A stretch of 64,000 nt of DNA from Acidobacteriota bacterium (GTDB lineage: Bacteria; Acidobacteriota; Blastocatellia; RBC074): the NCBI GenBank assembly GCA_018269055.1, contig JAFDVI010000004.1:398192-462191 (forward strand). Reading direction: 5' to 3'. A model generated the notes under the pieces. That model was not told the DNA's origin, did not search any database, and worked only from the letters and a program-made list of their open reading frames with translations. Both the position numbers and the translations under genes were made by a program. Below, piece after piece: positions 35,285 through 43,071 of the stretch (positions within the stretch are counted from its first letter, which is position 1; each line of letters opens with the position of its first letter).

Positions 35285-35923
35285 ATGCAAAATAAACATA
35301 AGTTGGCAGTTCGGGCCGACGAACGACCCGACGAAAAAACTCGCAACGGCAAGTTTGAAACGATTCTGCGCGCGGCAGCCAAAGTCTTTGCTCAATCGGG
35401 TTACTTCAATGCAAAAGTTTCAGACGTGGCGCGCTCGGCAGGAGTCGCCGACGGCACGGTTTACCTCTATTTCAAAAATAAGGACGATTTGCTGACTTCC
35501 ATCTTTAGCTGGGCGATGGGAGAATTCCTGACGCGCGCTCGCGAGGAACTGGCTGAAATCGCGAATGCAAAGGAAAAGCTTCTTCGGTTTGCCCGGCTAC
35601 ATTTCTCACTACTGGAACAAGAGCGGGATATTGCCATTGTTTTCCAAATCGAATTGCGCCAATCCACCAAATTCATGGAGCAATTTTCGAAAACCTATTT
35701 GGCTGCATACCTGCAAATGCTTCGGGAAATCATTGAAGAAGGTCAAAAAAGCGGAGTCTTCCGCCCTGCTCTGAACGCCAAGCTCATCGCGAAGTTGCTA
35801 TTCGGCATGCTAGACGAAATGGCAACCAACTGGGTTTTGAGTCATGGCAACCACAGCCTGACGGACATGGCCGAACCGGTATTGGATATTTTTTTCAATG
35901 GAGTGAATGCCAGCCATGCCTGA
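35285..35923 (+). CDS. fadR: TetR-family fatty-acid regulator, Bacillus FadR-like
   Basis: 212 residues. The N-terminal helix-turn-helix reads 'ILRAAAKVFAQSGYFNAKVSDVARSAGVADGTVYLYFKNKDDLL', almost motif for motif that of B. subtilis FadR; the ligand domain keeps 'LHFSLLEQERDIAIVFQIELRQS'. B. subtilis FadR represses beta-oxidation genes and is released by long-chain acyl-CoA. The matching operator sits 15 bases upstream of the ATG, so autorepression of the whole locus is predicted. Its coding end overlaps the acyl-CoA ligase start by 17 bases. Confidence 0.92.
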   Translation: MQNKHKLAVRADERPDEKTRNGKFETILRAAAKVFAQSGYFNAKVSDVARSAGVADGTVYLYFKNKDDLLTSIFSWAMGEFLTRAREELAEIANAKEKLLRFARLHFSLLEQERDIAIVFQIELRQSTKFMEQFSKTYLAAYLQMLREIIEEGQKSGVFRPALNAKLIAKLLFGMLDEMATNWVLSHGNHSLTDMAEPVLDIFFNGVNASHA

Positions 35924-37781
35924 TGCCAGCGCGCTTTCAACCTCTCAGTCCGCCCAATCTATCAAAACCTTGGTGGATTTGTTTCGACACTCAATCGCGA
36001 AGGAAAAAGCTGCACTGCTCAACTTCAAACGAGATGGTCAATGGCATGCAATGTCTTCGAGCGAACTGTTTGAAAAAGTTCGCTTGGCGGCAATGGGGTT
36101 GTATGCGTTGGGAGTCCAGCCCGGCCACCACGTGGGATTGTTATCTGAAAACCGGGTCGAATGGACGATTGCCGATCTGGCTGTCATCAACTGCGGCGCA
36201 GCCGACGTGCCGATTTATTCAACGCAAGCGCCAAAGCAGGTCGCTTACATATTGAACGATGCTGGTGTTGAAATTCTGTTTATTTCCAATCAGGATCAAT
36301 ATGATCGAGTCCGTGATGCGCTGAATTCCTGCCCCAAATTGCGTGTGATTATTTCCTTCGACTCGGTCAACGCCCCCAGCGGCAAAGTCATGAGCTTTGG
36401 AGAACTGCTCAATTGGGGCACCGCGGCTTACGACACCGACCCACATGCATTTGAATCACTGCAAGCTACGGTCACTCCGGAAACGTTGGCAACACTGATT
36501 TATACATCGGGAACCACTGGCGATCCGAAAGGCGTGATGCTTTCGCACAGCAATCTGGTCGCGAACGTTTTGAGCACGGCTGAAGTGATGACCGTAGATG
36601 AAGACGAACCGGCGCTGAGCTTTCTTCCCTTTTCTCATATCTTCGAGCGGGCAGTGATTTATTACTACTTGTACACCCGCGCCAGGGTTTACTACGCCCG
36701 CAGCATTGAATCCGTCGCTGAAGATTTGCGCGACGTAAAGCCGCATTACCTGACCAGCGTTCCGCGCCTATTCGAAAAAATCCAGGCTCGCGCCATGGAC
36801 AAAGCCGATGAAAAAGGCGGCTTGACGGCCAAACTCGCTCACTGGGCAATCGAAGTCGGTCAGCAATGGGGAGAAACCGTCAGCAATGGCGGCAAGCCCG
36901 GCTTCGCTCTGGCACTTAAACACAAAGTCGCCGACGCGTTGTTCTTTTCAAAATGGCGCGAAGCAATGGGCGGGCACATTCGTTACTTTGTGGCCGGTGG
37001 AGCCGCACTTGCACCTGATTTGGCGAAAACGTTTTATGCTGCGGGAATGCCAATTTTACAAGGATATGGGTTAACCGAAAGCTCTCCGGGCATTACGTCC
37101 AACTCCGAAGCACACAACAGACTTGGTTCCGTTGGAAGGGCAATGCCCGGCGTGACCATCAAAATTGCTGCGGATGGTGAAATCCTGGCCGCTGGTCCGA
37201 ACATCATGCAGGGGTATTACAATCGCCTAGAAGAAACGGAAGAGGCGCTGGAACCAGACGCAGAAGGCCGCGTTTGGTTGCACACTGGCGACATTGGCGA
37301 ACTCGACAAAGATGGTTTTCTGTTTATCACCGACCGCAAGAAGGATTTGCTGAAAACCAGCGGCGGCAAATACATAGCTCCGCAACCCATCGAAAATGCC
37401 ATCAAACGCAGCCGGTTCGTCAATCAAGTCATCGTCATCGGCGACCAGAGGAAATTCCCCGCCGTGCTGATCGTTCCGCAAATGGATGCGCTCAAGGCCT
37501 ATGCCGATCAAGCGGGCATCGGCGCCAAGACGGCATCTGCACTTATTGCCCACCCACAAATCGTCCGCTTGATCGAAGACGAAGTGGCCAAACACACGGC
37601 GGAGTTATCTCAATACGAAAAAATCAAAGCCGTACTGTTGCTGGAACACGAAATGACCGTCGAAAGCGGCGAATTGACTCCGACGCTCAAGGTCAAGCGA
37701 CGTGTCGTCGTCGAAAAGTATAAGAAAGCGATTGACCGGCTTTATCACGAAAAAGAAGTGGCACATGCTGGAGCCGAGTAA
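35907..37781 (+). CDS. fadD: Long-chain fatty-acid--CoA ligase (LcfA/FadD type)
   Basis: 624 residues of the long-chain acyl-CoA synthetase family; activates fatty acids with ATP and CoA. Motifs: P-loop 'LIYTSGTTGDPKGVMLSHSN', 'SFLPFSHIFERAVIYYY', 'GYGLTESSPGITSN', 'WLHTGDIGELDKDGFLFITDRKKDLLKTSGGKYIAPQPIEN', and a C-terminal Lys in 'GELTPTLKVKRRVV'. It begins inside the end of fadR (17-base overlap; ATG 35907 or ATG 35916 are both possible), so the two are translated from one mRNA. Probably membrane-associated at the inner face. Confidence 0.93.
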   Translation: MPAMPDASALSTSQSAQSIKTLVDLFRHSIAKEKAALLNFKRDGQWHAMSSSELFEKVRLAAMGLYALGVQPGHHVGLLSENRVEWTIADLAVINCGAADVPIYSTQAPKQVAYILNDAGVEILFISNQDQYDRVRDALNSCPKLRVIISFDSVNAPSGKVMSFGELLNWGTAAYDTDPHAFESLQATVTPETLATLIYTSGTTGDPKGVMLSHSNLVANVLSTAEVMTVDEDEPALSFLPFSHIFERAVIYYYLYTRARVYYARSIESVAEDLRDVKPHYLTSVPRLFEKIQARAMDKADEKGGLTAKLAHWAIEVGQQWGETVSNGGKPGFALALKHKVADALFFSKWREAMGGHIRYFVAGGAALAPDLAKTFYAAGMPILQGYGLTESSPGITSNSEAHNRLGSVGRAMPGVTIKIAADGEILAAGPNIMQGYYNRLEETEEALEPDAEGRVWLHTGDIGELDKDGFLFITDRKKDLLKTSGGKYIAPQPIENAIKRSRFVNQVIVIGDQRKFPAVLIVPQMDALKAYADQAGIGAKTASALIAHPQIVRLIEDEVAKHTAELSQYEKIKAVLLLEHEMTVESGELTPTLKVKRRVVVEKYKKAIDRLYHEKEVAHAGAE

Positions 37782-37843
37782 AACCTCCGAGTCGAAGCAG
37801 CGGCCAACAAGTTACGCGATGTTGAAGTCAGTTTAGGAAGTTT

Positions 37844-38545
37844 ATGAGTACGCAGTTCCCAATCAATCTGAGCATCACTCACATTGCCAAACATACGCCG
37901 ACCACATGGAGCTTTTTCATGATTCCCCAGAACGTTCCACGCCCGATCTTCACCGCCGGACAGGTGGCCGTATTGGAAATGGACAATTATGGAGATTCGT
38001 ATTACGCATTTGCTTCCGCGCCGGAGGAAGATGAATTTGAGTTTTTGATCAAACGCCGGGTTTCTACCAATGTCACAGCAGCGCTATTCGATCCGCACAT
38101 TGCCAAACACGTTCTGCTAAAAAACATCATCGGCACCGGTTTCGCGGTCGAAAATTACAAGGGTCACGATCTGGTTTTCGTGGCAATGGGCACGGGGCTG
38201 GCTCCGTTGCGTTCGGCACTGCGCCACATTTTTCCCAGTCGTGCGGATTACGGGCGATTATTTGTGCTTTACGGTGCGCGCACCATCGAAGATTTTTGTT
38301 ACGAAGATGAAATGACCACGGATTGGCGGCGACACGGCGTGGAGCTTCGTCAGGTCATCAGCCAACCCGGCGACAGCGATTGGGACGGCTCGACCGGTTA
38401 TGTGCAAAGCCTGCTCGACCATGTCGTGCCGGAAATGAACAATCCGCTGGCGCTGGTGTGCGGTTCCCCGGAAATGCAGGCGCAAACGCAAAAACGGTTA
38501 AGCGAATTGGGCTTCGCGCCGGAAAAGATTTTGACGAACTATTAA
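37844..38545 (+). CDS. Ferredoxin reductase-like FAD/NAD(P)-binding oxidoreductase
   Basis: 233 residues, a minimal FNR-fold protein with a flavin beta-barrel (about 1-100; 'GQVAVLEMDNYGDSYYAFASAPEEDEFEFLIKRR') and a nucleotide-binding domain ('VFVAMGTGLAPLRSALRHIF', 'LFVLYGARTIEDFCY', 'GYVQSLLDHV', 'ALVCGSPEMQAQTQKRLSELGF'). No [2Fe-2S] cysteine cluster. It lies 62 bases after the ligase in the fad locus, where it could pass electrons from or to acyl-CoA metabolism; this is not part of the Bacillus locus and its partner is unknown. Confidence 0.82.
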   Translation: MSTQFPINLSITHIAKHTPTTWSFFMIPQNVPRPIFTAGQVAVLEMDNYGDSYYAFASAPEEDEFEFLIKRRVSTNVTAALFDPHIAKHVLLKNIIGTGFAVENYKGHDLVFVAMGTGLAPLRSALRHIFPSRADYGRLFVLYGARTIEDFCYEDEMTTDWRRHGVELRQVISQPGDSDWDGSTGYVQSLLDHVVPEMNNPLALVCGSPEMQAQTQKRLSELGFAPEKILTNY

Positions 38546-38553
38546 ACTTTCTT

Positions 38554-38619
38554 CCACGAAATCACACGAAGAAGCACGAACGCTTCGACATCTTTGTGTT
38601 CCTTCGTGTTACTTCGTGG
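38554..38619. repeat. Intergenic palindromic repeat ('CACGAAG' family), copy 1
   Basis: The left arm (CCACGAAATCACACGAAG..) and right arm (..CTTCGTGTTACTTCGTGG) are inverted copies flanking a short loop. The repeat sits in the gap between the oxidoreductase and fadN genes and would form a hairpin in the mRNA. A related copy lies at 42873-43049. Confidence 0.7.
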
Positions 38620-38641
38620 ACGATTCAAGGAGACATCAACA

Positions 38642-41032
38642 ATGCAGATCAAAAAAGCAGCGGTGTTAGGCGCAGGCGTGATGGGCGCACAAATTGCTGC
38701 GCACTTGGCAAATGCCGGGATTCCCTGTTTGCTGCTGGACATTGCGCCGAAAGAATTGACGCCTGAAGAGCAGGCCAAAGGTTTGACGCTGGAATCGCGC
38801 GCCGTTCGCAACCGCATCGCGCAATCTGGGTTCGACGCCGCGCAGAAAGCCAAACCCGCCGCCTTTTTCATCACCGAGGCTGCGAAACTCATTACGGTCG
38901 GCAACTTTGAAGATGATCTGCCGAAGCTGAAAGATTGTGATTGGGTGCTGGAAGCCATTGTTGAAAAACTGGACATCAAACGGTCACTGTATGAACGCAT
39001 TGAGCCGCACTTGAAACCGGAAGCAATCATTACGTCAAACACGTCAGGCATTCCGCTGATCCAACTTGCCGAAGGCCGTTCGGACAATTTCCGCCGCCGA
39101 TTCCTGGGCACGCACTTTTTCAATCCGCCGCGCTATTTGCACCTGATGGAAATCATCACGCAGCCAGAAACTGCCGGAGAAGTCGCCTGCTTTATGGCCG
39201 GGTTTCTGGACAAAACCCTGGGCAAAGGTATCGTGTATGCCAAAGACACGCCGGGGTTTGTCGCCAATCGCATCGGCAATTTCTCCATGCTCAATGCGTT
39301 TAACGTGATGGGTGAACTCGGCCTGAGTTTTGAAGAAATGGACGCGCTGACCGGAACTGTCATCGGCCACGCCAAAAGCGCGAGTTTCCGCACGCTGGAT
39401 GTGGTTGGATTGGATACAGCCTACAACGTAGCCAAAAACCTGTACGCCAGTTTGCCCAATGACGAAAAGCGCGAATCGTTCAAAGTGCCCGCGTTTATGG
39501 AGAAAATGGTCGAACGGCGTTTGCTGGGCGACAAAACAGGCGGCGGCTTTTACAAGAAAGTCGGCAAAGACATTACGACGCTCAACACTACGACGTTTGA
39601 ATATCGTCCGCAGCAAAAGGCGCAGTTCGCTTCTTTGAGCGCAGCCAAGCAAATCGAAAGTCTTCCTGAACGGCTACGCGCGCTTGTGTACGCCGACGAC
39701 AAAGCCGGGGAATTCCTCTGGCGTACGATGTCCGAAGCGGGTAGCTACGCCGCCAACCGCATTCCGGAAATCGCCGACAACATCGTCGAAATTGACAACG
39801 CGATGAAATGGGGCTTTGCGCATGAAATGGGGCCGTTTGAAAAATGGGACGCCATTGGCGTGGAAAAATCCGTCGAGCGGATGAAAGAAGAAGGCCGTCC
39901 GATCCCCGCCAACGTTGAAAAGATGCTCAGCACGGGAGCCAAGAGCTTTTACAAAACCGAAAACGGCCAGCGGCTTTACTTCGATTTTGTCAGCGGCGAA
40001 TACAAACCCGTTCGCGTCCCGGCGGGCATCACGATTCTGAAGTCTCTGAAAGACCAAAACAAAGTCATCAAGAAAAATGCCGGAGCCAGTCTGATTGACC
40101 TCGGCGATGGCGTCATTTGCGTCGAGTTCCACTCAAAGATGAACGCGCTCGGTTCGGATCAACTGGGAATGATTCAGTGGGCGATCAAGGAAGTCGAAAA
40201 GAATTACGTCGGCCTGGTCATCGGCAATCAAGGCGAGAATTTTTCGGCGGGCGCAAATATCATGATGATGCTGATGGCCGCGCAGGAAGGCGAATGGGAT
40301 GATATCAACCTGGGCGTTCGCCAGTTCCAGAATACGACGATGAGTTTGCGGTATTCCGCAAAACCGGTTGTTGTCGCGCCGCATCATCTGACGCTCGGCG
40401 GAGGCTGTGAAATGGTGTTACATGCGGATCGCGCAGTCGCGGCGGCGGAAACGTACATCGGACTGGTCGAAGTTGGCGTTGGCTTGCTTCCGGGCGGCGG
40501 CGGCACAAAGGAAATGGCCGTCCGCGCTGCCGAAGCTGTTGAAGCTTCGCCGGGCGTGGATCAGTTTGAAGTCCTGAAAAGCAATTTTGAATTGACTGCG
40601 ATGGGCAAAGTCGCCACTTCCGCTGTCGAAGCTCGCAAGTGGGGCTTGCTGCGCAAAGCCGACCGCGTGGTGATGAACGACAAACGCGTCATCGAAGAAG
40701 CCAAACAAACTGTGCTGACTTTGGCTCACGAAGGCCACACGCCGCCACAACCGCGCCAGGACGTGTTGGTGCTGGGCGAAGCGGCGCTGACCAAATTCAA
40801 ACTGGGAATGCACATGATGAGGCGTGGCGGCTACATTTCAGATCACGACGCACTGATTGGCTTGAAGATCGCGACGGTGATGAGCGGCGGCAATTTGACG
40901 CGGCCCACGCGCGTCAGCGAACAATACCTGCTTGACCTGGAACGCGAAGCTTTTGTCAGCCTGTGCGGAACGAAGGCGACTCAGGAACGATTGGCGCATA
41001 TGCTGAAGACGGGAAAACCGCTGCGGAATTGA
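38642..41032 (+). CDS. fadN: FadN-type bifunctional 3-hydroxyacyl-CoA dehydrogenase / enoyl-CoA hydratase
   Basis: 796 residues from ATG 38642 (AAGGAG 10 bases upstream; an in-frame upstream Met lies in the repeat). The dehydrogenase comes first, as in B. subtilis FadN: NAD motif 'KAAVLGAGVMGAQIAAHLANAG', 'LGTHFFNPPRYLHLMEI', 'KDTPGFVANRIG', a second C-terminal dehydrogenase domain with 'GDKTGGGFYKK', then the hydratase domain (about 490-740; 'GLVIGNQGENFSAGANIMMM', 'GGGCEMVLHADRAVAAAETYIGLVEVGVGLLPGGGG'). It catalyses the middle two steps of beta-oxidation. The tail '[15 protein letters not shown]' reappears, diverged, 600 bases downstream. Confidence 0.93.
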   Translation: MQIKKAAVLGAGVMGAQIAAHLANAGIPCLLLDIAPKELTPEEQAKGLTLESRAVRNRIAQSGFDAAQKAKPAAFFITEAAKLITVGNFEDDLPKLKDCDWVLEAIVEKLDIKRSLYERIEPHLKPEAIITSNTSGIPLIQLAEGRSDNFRRRFLGTHFFNPPRYLHLMEIITQPETAGEVACFMAGFLDKTLGKGIVYAKDTPGFVANRIGNFSMLNAFNVMGELGLSFEEMDALTGTVIGHAKSASFRTLDVVGLDTAYNVAKNLYASLPNDEKRESFKVPAFMEKMVERRLLGDKTGGGFYKKVGKDITTLNTTTFEYRPQQKAQFASLSAAKQIESLPERLRALVYADDKAGEFLWRTMSEAGSYAANRIPEIADNIVEIDNAMKWGFAHEMGPFEKWDAIGVEKSVERMKEEGRPIPANVEKMLSTGAKSFYKTENGQRLYFDFVSGEYKPVRVPAGITILKSLKDQNKVIKKNAGASLIDLGDGVICVEFHSKMNALGSDQLGMIQWAIKEVEKNYVGLVIGNQGENFSAGANIMMMLMAAQEGEWDDINLGVRQFQNTTMSLRYSAKPVVVAPHHLTLGGGCEMVLHADRAVAAAETYIGLVEVGVGLLPGGGGTKEMAVRAAEAVEASPGVDQFEVLKSNFELTAMGKVATSAVEARKWGLLRKADRVVMNDKRVIEEAKQTVLTLAHEGHTPPQPRQDVLVLGEAALTKFKLGMHMMRRGGYISDHDALIGLKIATVMSGGNLTRPTRVSEQYLLDLEREAFVSLCGTKATQERLAHMLKTGKPLRN

Positions 41033-41041
41033 GGGGATATT

Positions 41042-41278
41042 ATGCCCACGGTTCTTCAAATTGGTCCTTACAGTTTCATCTTCTTCAGTTCCGATCGTGG
41101 GGAATCTGCGCACATCCACGTCAAACGCGACCGGCAACTTGCCAAGTTCTGGCTTGATCCAATTTCGCTGGCAACCAATCGTGGTTTCAAAGAACATGAG
41201 TTGAACAAACTTGAAAAGCTGGTGGAAGCGAACCGCCAGGCATTCGTGGAGGCATGGAATGACTTCTTTAATGCTTGA
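41042..41278 (+). CDS. DUF4160-domain protein (toxin-antitoxin-like module, first gene)
   Basis: 78 residues with the DUF4160 signature '[63 protein letters not shown]'. The family is almost always encoded just before a DUF2442 gene, a pairing regarded as toxin-antitoxin-like. It begins 9 bases after the fadN stop with GAGGGG before its ATG, and its last 20 bases overlap the DUF2442 start. Confidence 0.88.
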   Translation: MPTVLQIGPYSFIFFSSDRGESAHIHVKRDRQLAKFWLDPISLATNRGFKEHELNKLEKLVEANRQAFVEAWNDFFNA

Positions 41279-41555
41279 AACTGAACCAGTCGCCATCAAT
41301 GTTGCCGTCTCAGACGAAAAGCTGATCGTTGATTTGGAAGACGGACGCAGCGTTTCGGTACCACTCGCCTGGTATCCTCGTTTGGCTGATGCTTCTGATG
41401 ACGAGCGGCAAAACTGGGAATTACTCGGCGATGGCTACGCAATCGAATGGCCCGCACTGGATGAACACATCGGAGTTGAAGCACTGCTGGCGGGCAGGCG
41501 TAGCGGTGAAAGTAGTAAGTCACTGGAACGATGGCGAGCGGCGCGTTCCGCTTAA
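41259..41555 (+). CDS. DUF2442-domain protein (toxin-antitoxin-like module, second gene)
   Basis: 98 residues from ATG 41259 (GGAGG 6 bases upstream). DUF2442 signature: '[65 protein letters not shown]'. Overlaps the DUF4160 gene by 20 bases, so the two are translationally coupled. DUF2442 is proposed as the antitoxin partner in such pairs; which member is toxic has not been settled by anything visible here. Confidence 0.88.
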   Translation: MTSLMLETEPVAINVAVSDEKLIVDLEDGRSVSVPLAWYPRLADASDDERQNWELLGDGYAIEWPALDEHIGVEALLAGRRSGESSKSLERWRAARSA

Positions 41556-41575
41556 GCGAATGAAGGCTCATGGTG

Positions 41576-41641
41576 ACGGCGCCCACAGCGCAGGGACGAT
41601 TGGCGCATGTGCCGAAAACCGGCAAGCCGCTCAGAAACTAA
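41576..41641 (+). pseudogene. Remnant duplicate of the fadN 3' end
   Basis: Reading in frame to the stop at 41639-41641 gives '[17 protein letters not shown]', against '[17 protein letters not shown]' at the end of fadN. Most base differences in the last ten codons are synonymous (for example aaa/aag, acc/acg, ggc/gga), so this is an old, separately evolved fadN end rather than a fresh copy. It has no start or rest of gene and lies between the DUF4160/DUF2442 module and fadA. Confidence 0.8.
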
Positions 41642-41670
41642 AGATTTATGCTACATCCAAAGGAGAAAAT

Positions 41671-42867
41671 ATGCGTGAAGCAGTGATTGTCAATGCGCTC
41701 AGAACCGCCGTCGGCAAATCCGGGCGAGGCGCGCTGAAAGATTCCAGGCCGGATGATTTGACCGCAGCCGTCATCAAACAATTGTTGGCCGATGCGCCGC
41801 AAATCAATCCGGCGGAAATCGAAGACGTGGTTATCGGCTGCGCGACGCCCGAAGCCCAGCAGGGCATGAACATGGCTCGGCAAGTCTCTTTGCTCGCGGG
41901 CATTCCCAATACGGCGTCGGCCATTACCATCAATCGCTTTTGCTCTTCAGGGTTGCAAGCCATTGCCCAAGCCGCCGAACACATTATGGTCGGTTCGGCG
42001 GATGTAGCCATTGGCGGCGGCGCTGAATCCATGTCGCTGTTGCCAATGGGCGGGTACAATTTGTCGCCGAATCCGACGCTGGTGGATGTTTATCCCGACA
42101 CCTATTTGAACATGGGATTGACGGCGGAAAATCTGGCGCGCAAATATGAAATCACACGTGAACAAGCCGACGAATTCAGCGTGCGGTCGCATCGCAACGC
42201 GGCTTCGGCGATTGATTTTGGCCGATTCAAAGAAGAAATCGTTCCCTTCACCGTCGCCGCGCGCGAACTGGAAAGCGACGACAAAGGTCGCGCCAAAATT
42301 CGCGTAAAGGAAACCGTTTTTGAAGTGGACGAAGGCGTTCGCCGCGACACGACGATGGAAGGATTGGCAAAACTCCGCCCGGCCTTTCACGTCAAAGGGA
42401 CCGTCACCGCTGGCAATTCCTCGCAAACGTCTGACGGCGCAGCGGCTGCGCTGGTGATGTCTGCCGAGCGCGCGCAAAGCTACGGTTTGCAGCCGATGGC
42501 GCGCTTTGTGGCATTTGCCACGGCGGGCGTTGCCCCCGAAGAAATGGGCATCGGGCCGGTCTTCGCAATCCCAAAGGTATTGAAAATCGCTGGATTGAAC
42601 CTGGAAGACATTGACTTGATCGAACTCAACGAAGCTTTCGCGGCGCAAGCGTTGTCGGTCATCAAAGTCTTGAACCTCGATCTGGAACGGTTAAACGTCA
42701 ACGGCGGAGCGGTTGCGCTGGGTCACCCGCTCGGTTGCACGGGCGCGAAGCTGACTGCGACGTTGCTCCACGAAATGAAACGCCGAAAGGCGCGCTACGG
42801 TATGGTGACGATGTGCGTCGGCGGCGGCATGGGCGCGGCGGGAATTTTTGAAAATTTGATGCGATAA
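41671..42867 (+). CDS. fadA: Acetyl-CoA acyltransferase (thiolase)
   Basis: 398 residues from ATG 41671 (AAAGGAGAA upstream). Thiolase catalytic residues: Cys in '[16 protein letters not shown]', His in '[18 protein letters not shown]', second Cys in '[17 protein letters not shown]'. It performs the last beta-oxidation step, cutting 3-ketoacyl-CoA to acetyl-CoA. It follows fadN in the locus, separated only by the toxin-antitoxin-like module and the fadN remnant. Confidence 0.95.
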   Translation: MREAVIVNALRTAVGKSGRGALKDSRPDDLTAAVIKQLLADAPQINPAEIEDVVIGCATPEAQQGMNMARQVSLLAGIPNTASAITINRFCSSGLQAIAQAAEHIMVGSADVAIGGGAESMSLLPMGGYNLSPNPTLVDVYPDTYLNMGLTAENLARKYEITREQADEFSVRSHRNAASAIDFGRFKEEIVPFTVAARELESDDKGRAKIRVKETVFEVDEGVRRDTTMEGLAKLRPAFHVKGTVTAGNSSQTSDGAAAALVMSAERAQSYGLQPMARFVAFATAGVAPEEMGIGPVFAIPKVLKIAGLNLEDIDLIELNEAFAAQALSVIKVLNLDLERLNVNGGAVALGHPLGCTGAKLTATLLHEMKRRKARYGMVTMCVGGGMGAAGIFENLMR

Positions 42868-42872
42868 AAATT

Positions 42873-43049
42873 GCCCACGAAGCCACACGAAGAAGACACA
42901 AAGAAATATGGACAGGATTTACAAGATTGAACAGGATTAGGTTGATTCGACTCAATTCTCTTGATCCTAACTTTTACATCCTGGCGAATCCTGTAAATCC
43001 TGTCTAACAAGCTTCCTTCTCTTTGTGCTGCTTTGTGTGTCTTCGCGGG
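42873..43049. repeat. Nested palindromic repeats between fadA and fadE
   Basis: The outer pair is the CACGAAG family, CCCACGAAGCCACACGAAG from 42873 and its inverted form ending 43049. The inner pair is the 'ACAGGATTTACA' family: GACAGGATTTACAAGATTG (42911-42929) against the complementary ATCCTGTAAATCCTGTC (42988-43004). Two different repeat families nested in one gap suggest one inserted inside the other. A related inner copy lies at 54410-54473 and an outer copy at 38554-38619. Confidence 0.75.
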
Positions 43050-43071
43050 AGAACACTTTAGGAGACAAACC

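Noticed and set aside
37783..37843. Search for a second FadR box before the oxidoreductase gene
   Set aside because: No TGAATGA/TCATTCA dyad is present; the locus seems to rely on the single operator at 35233-35270.
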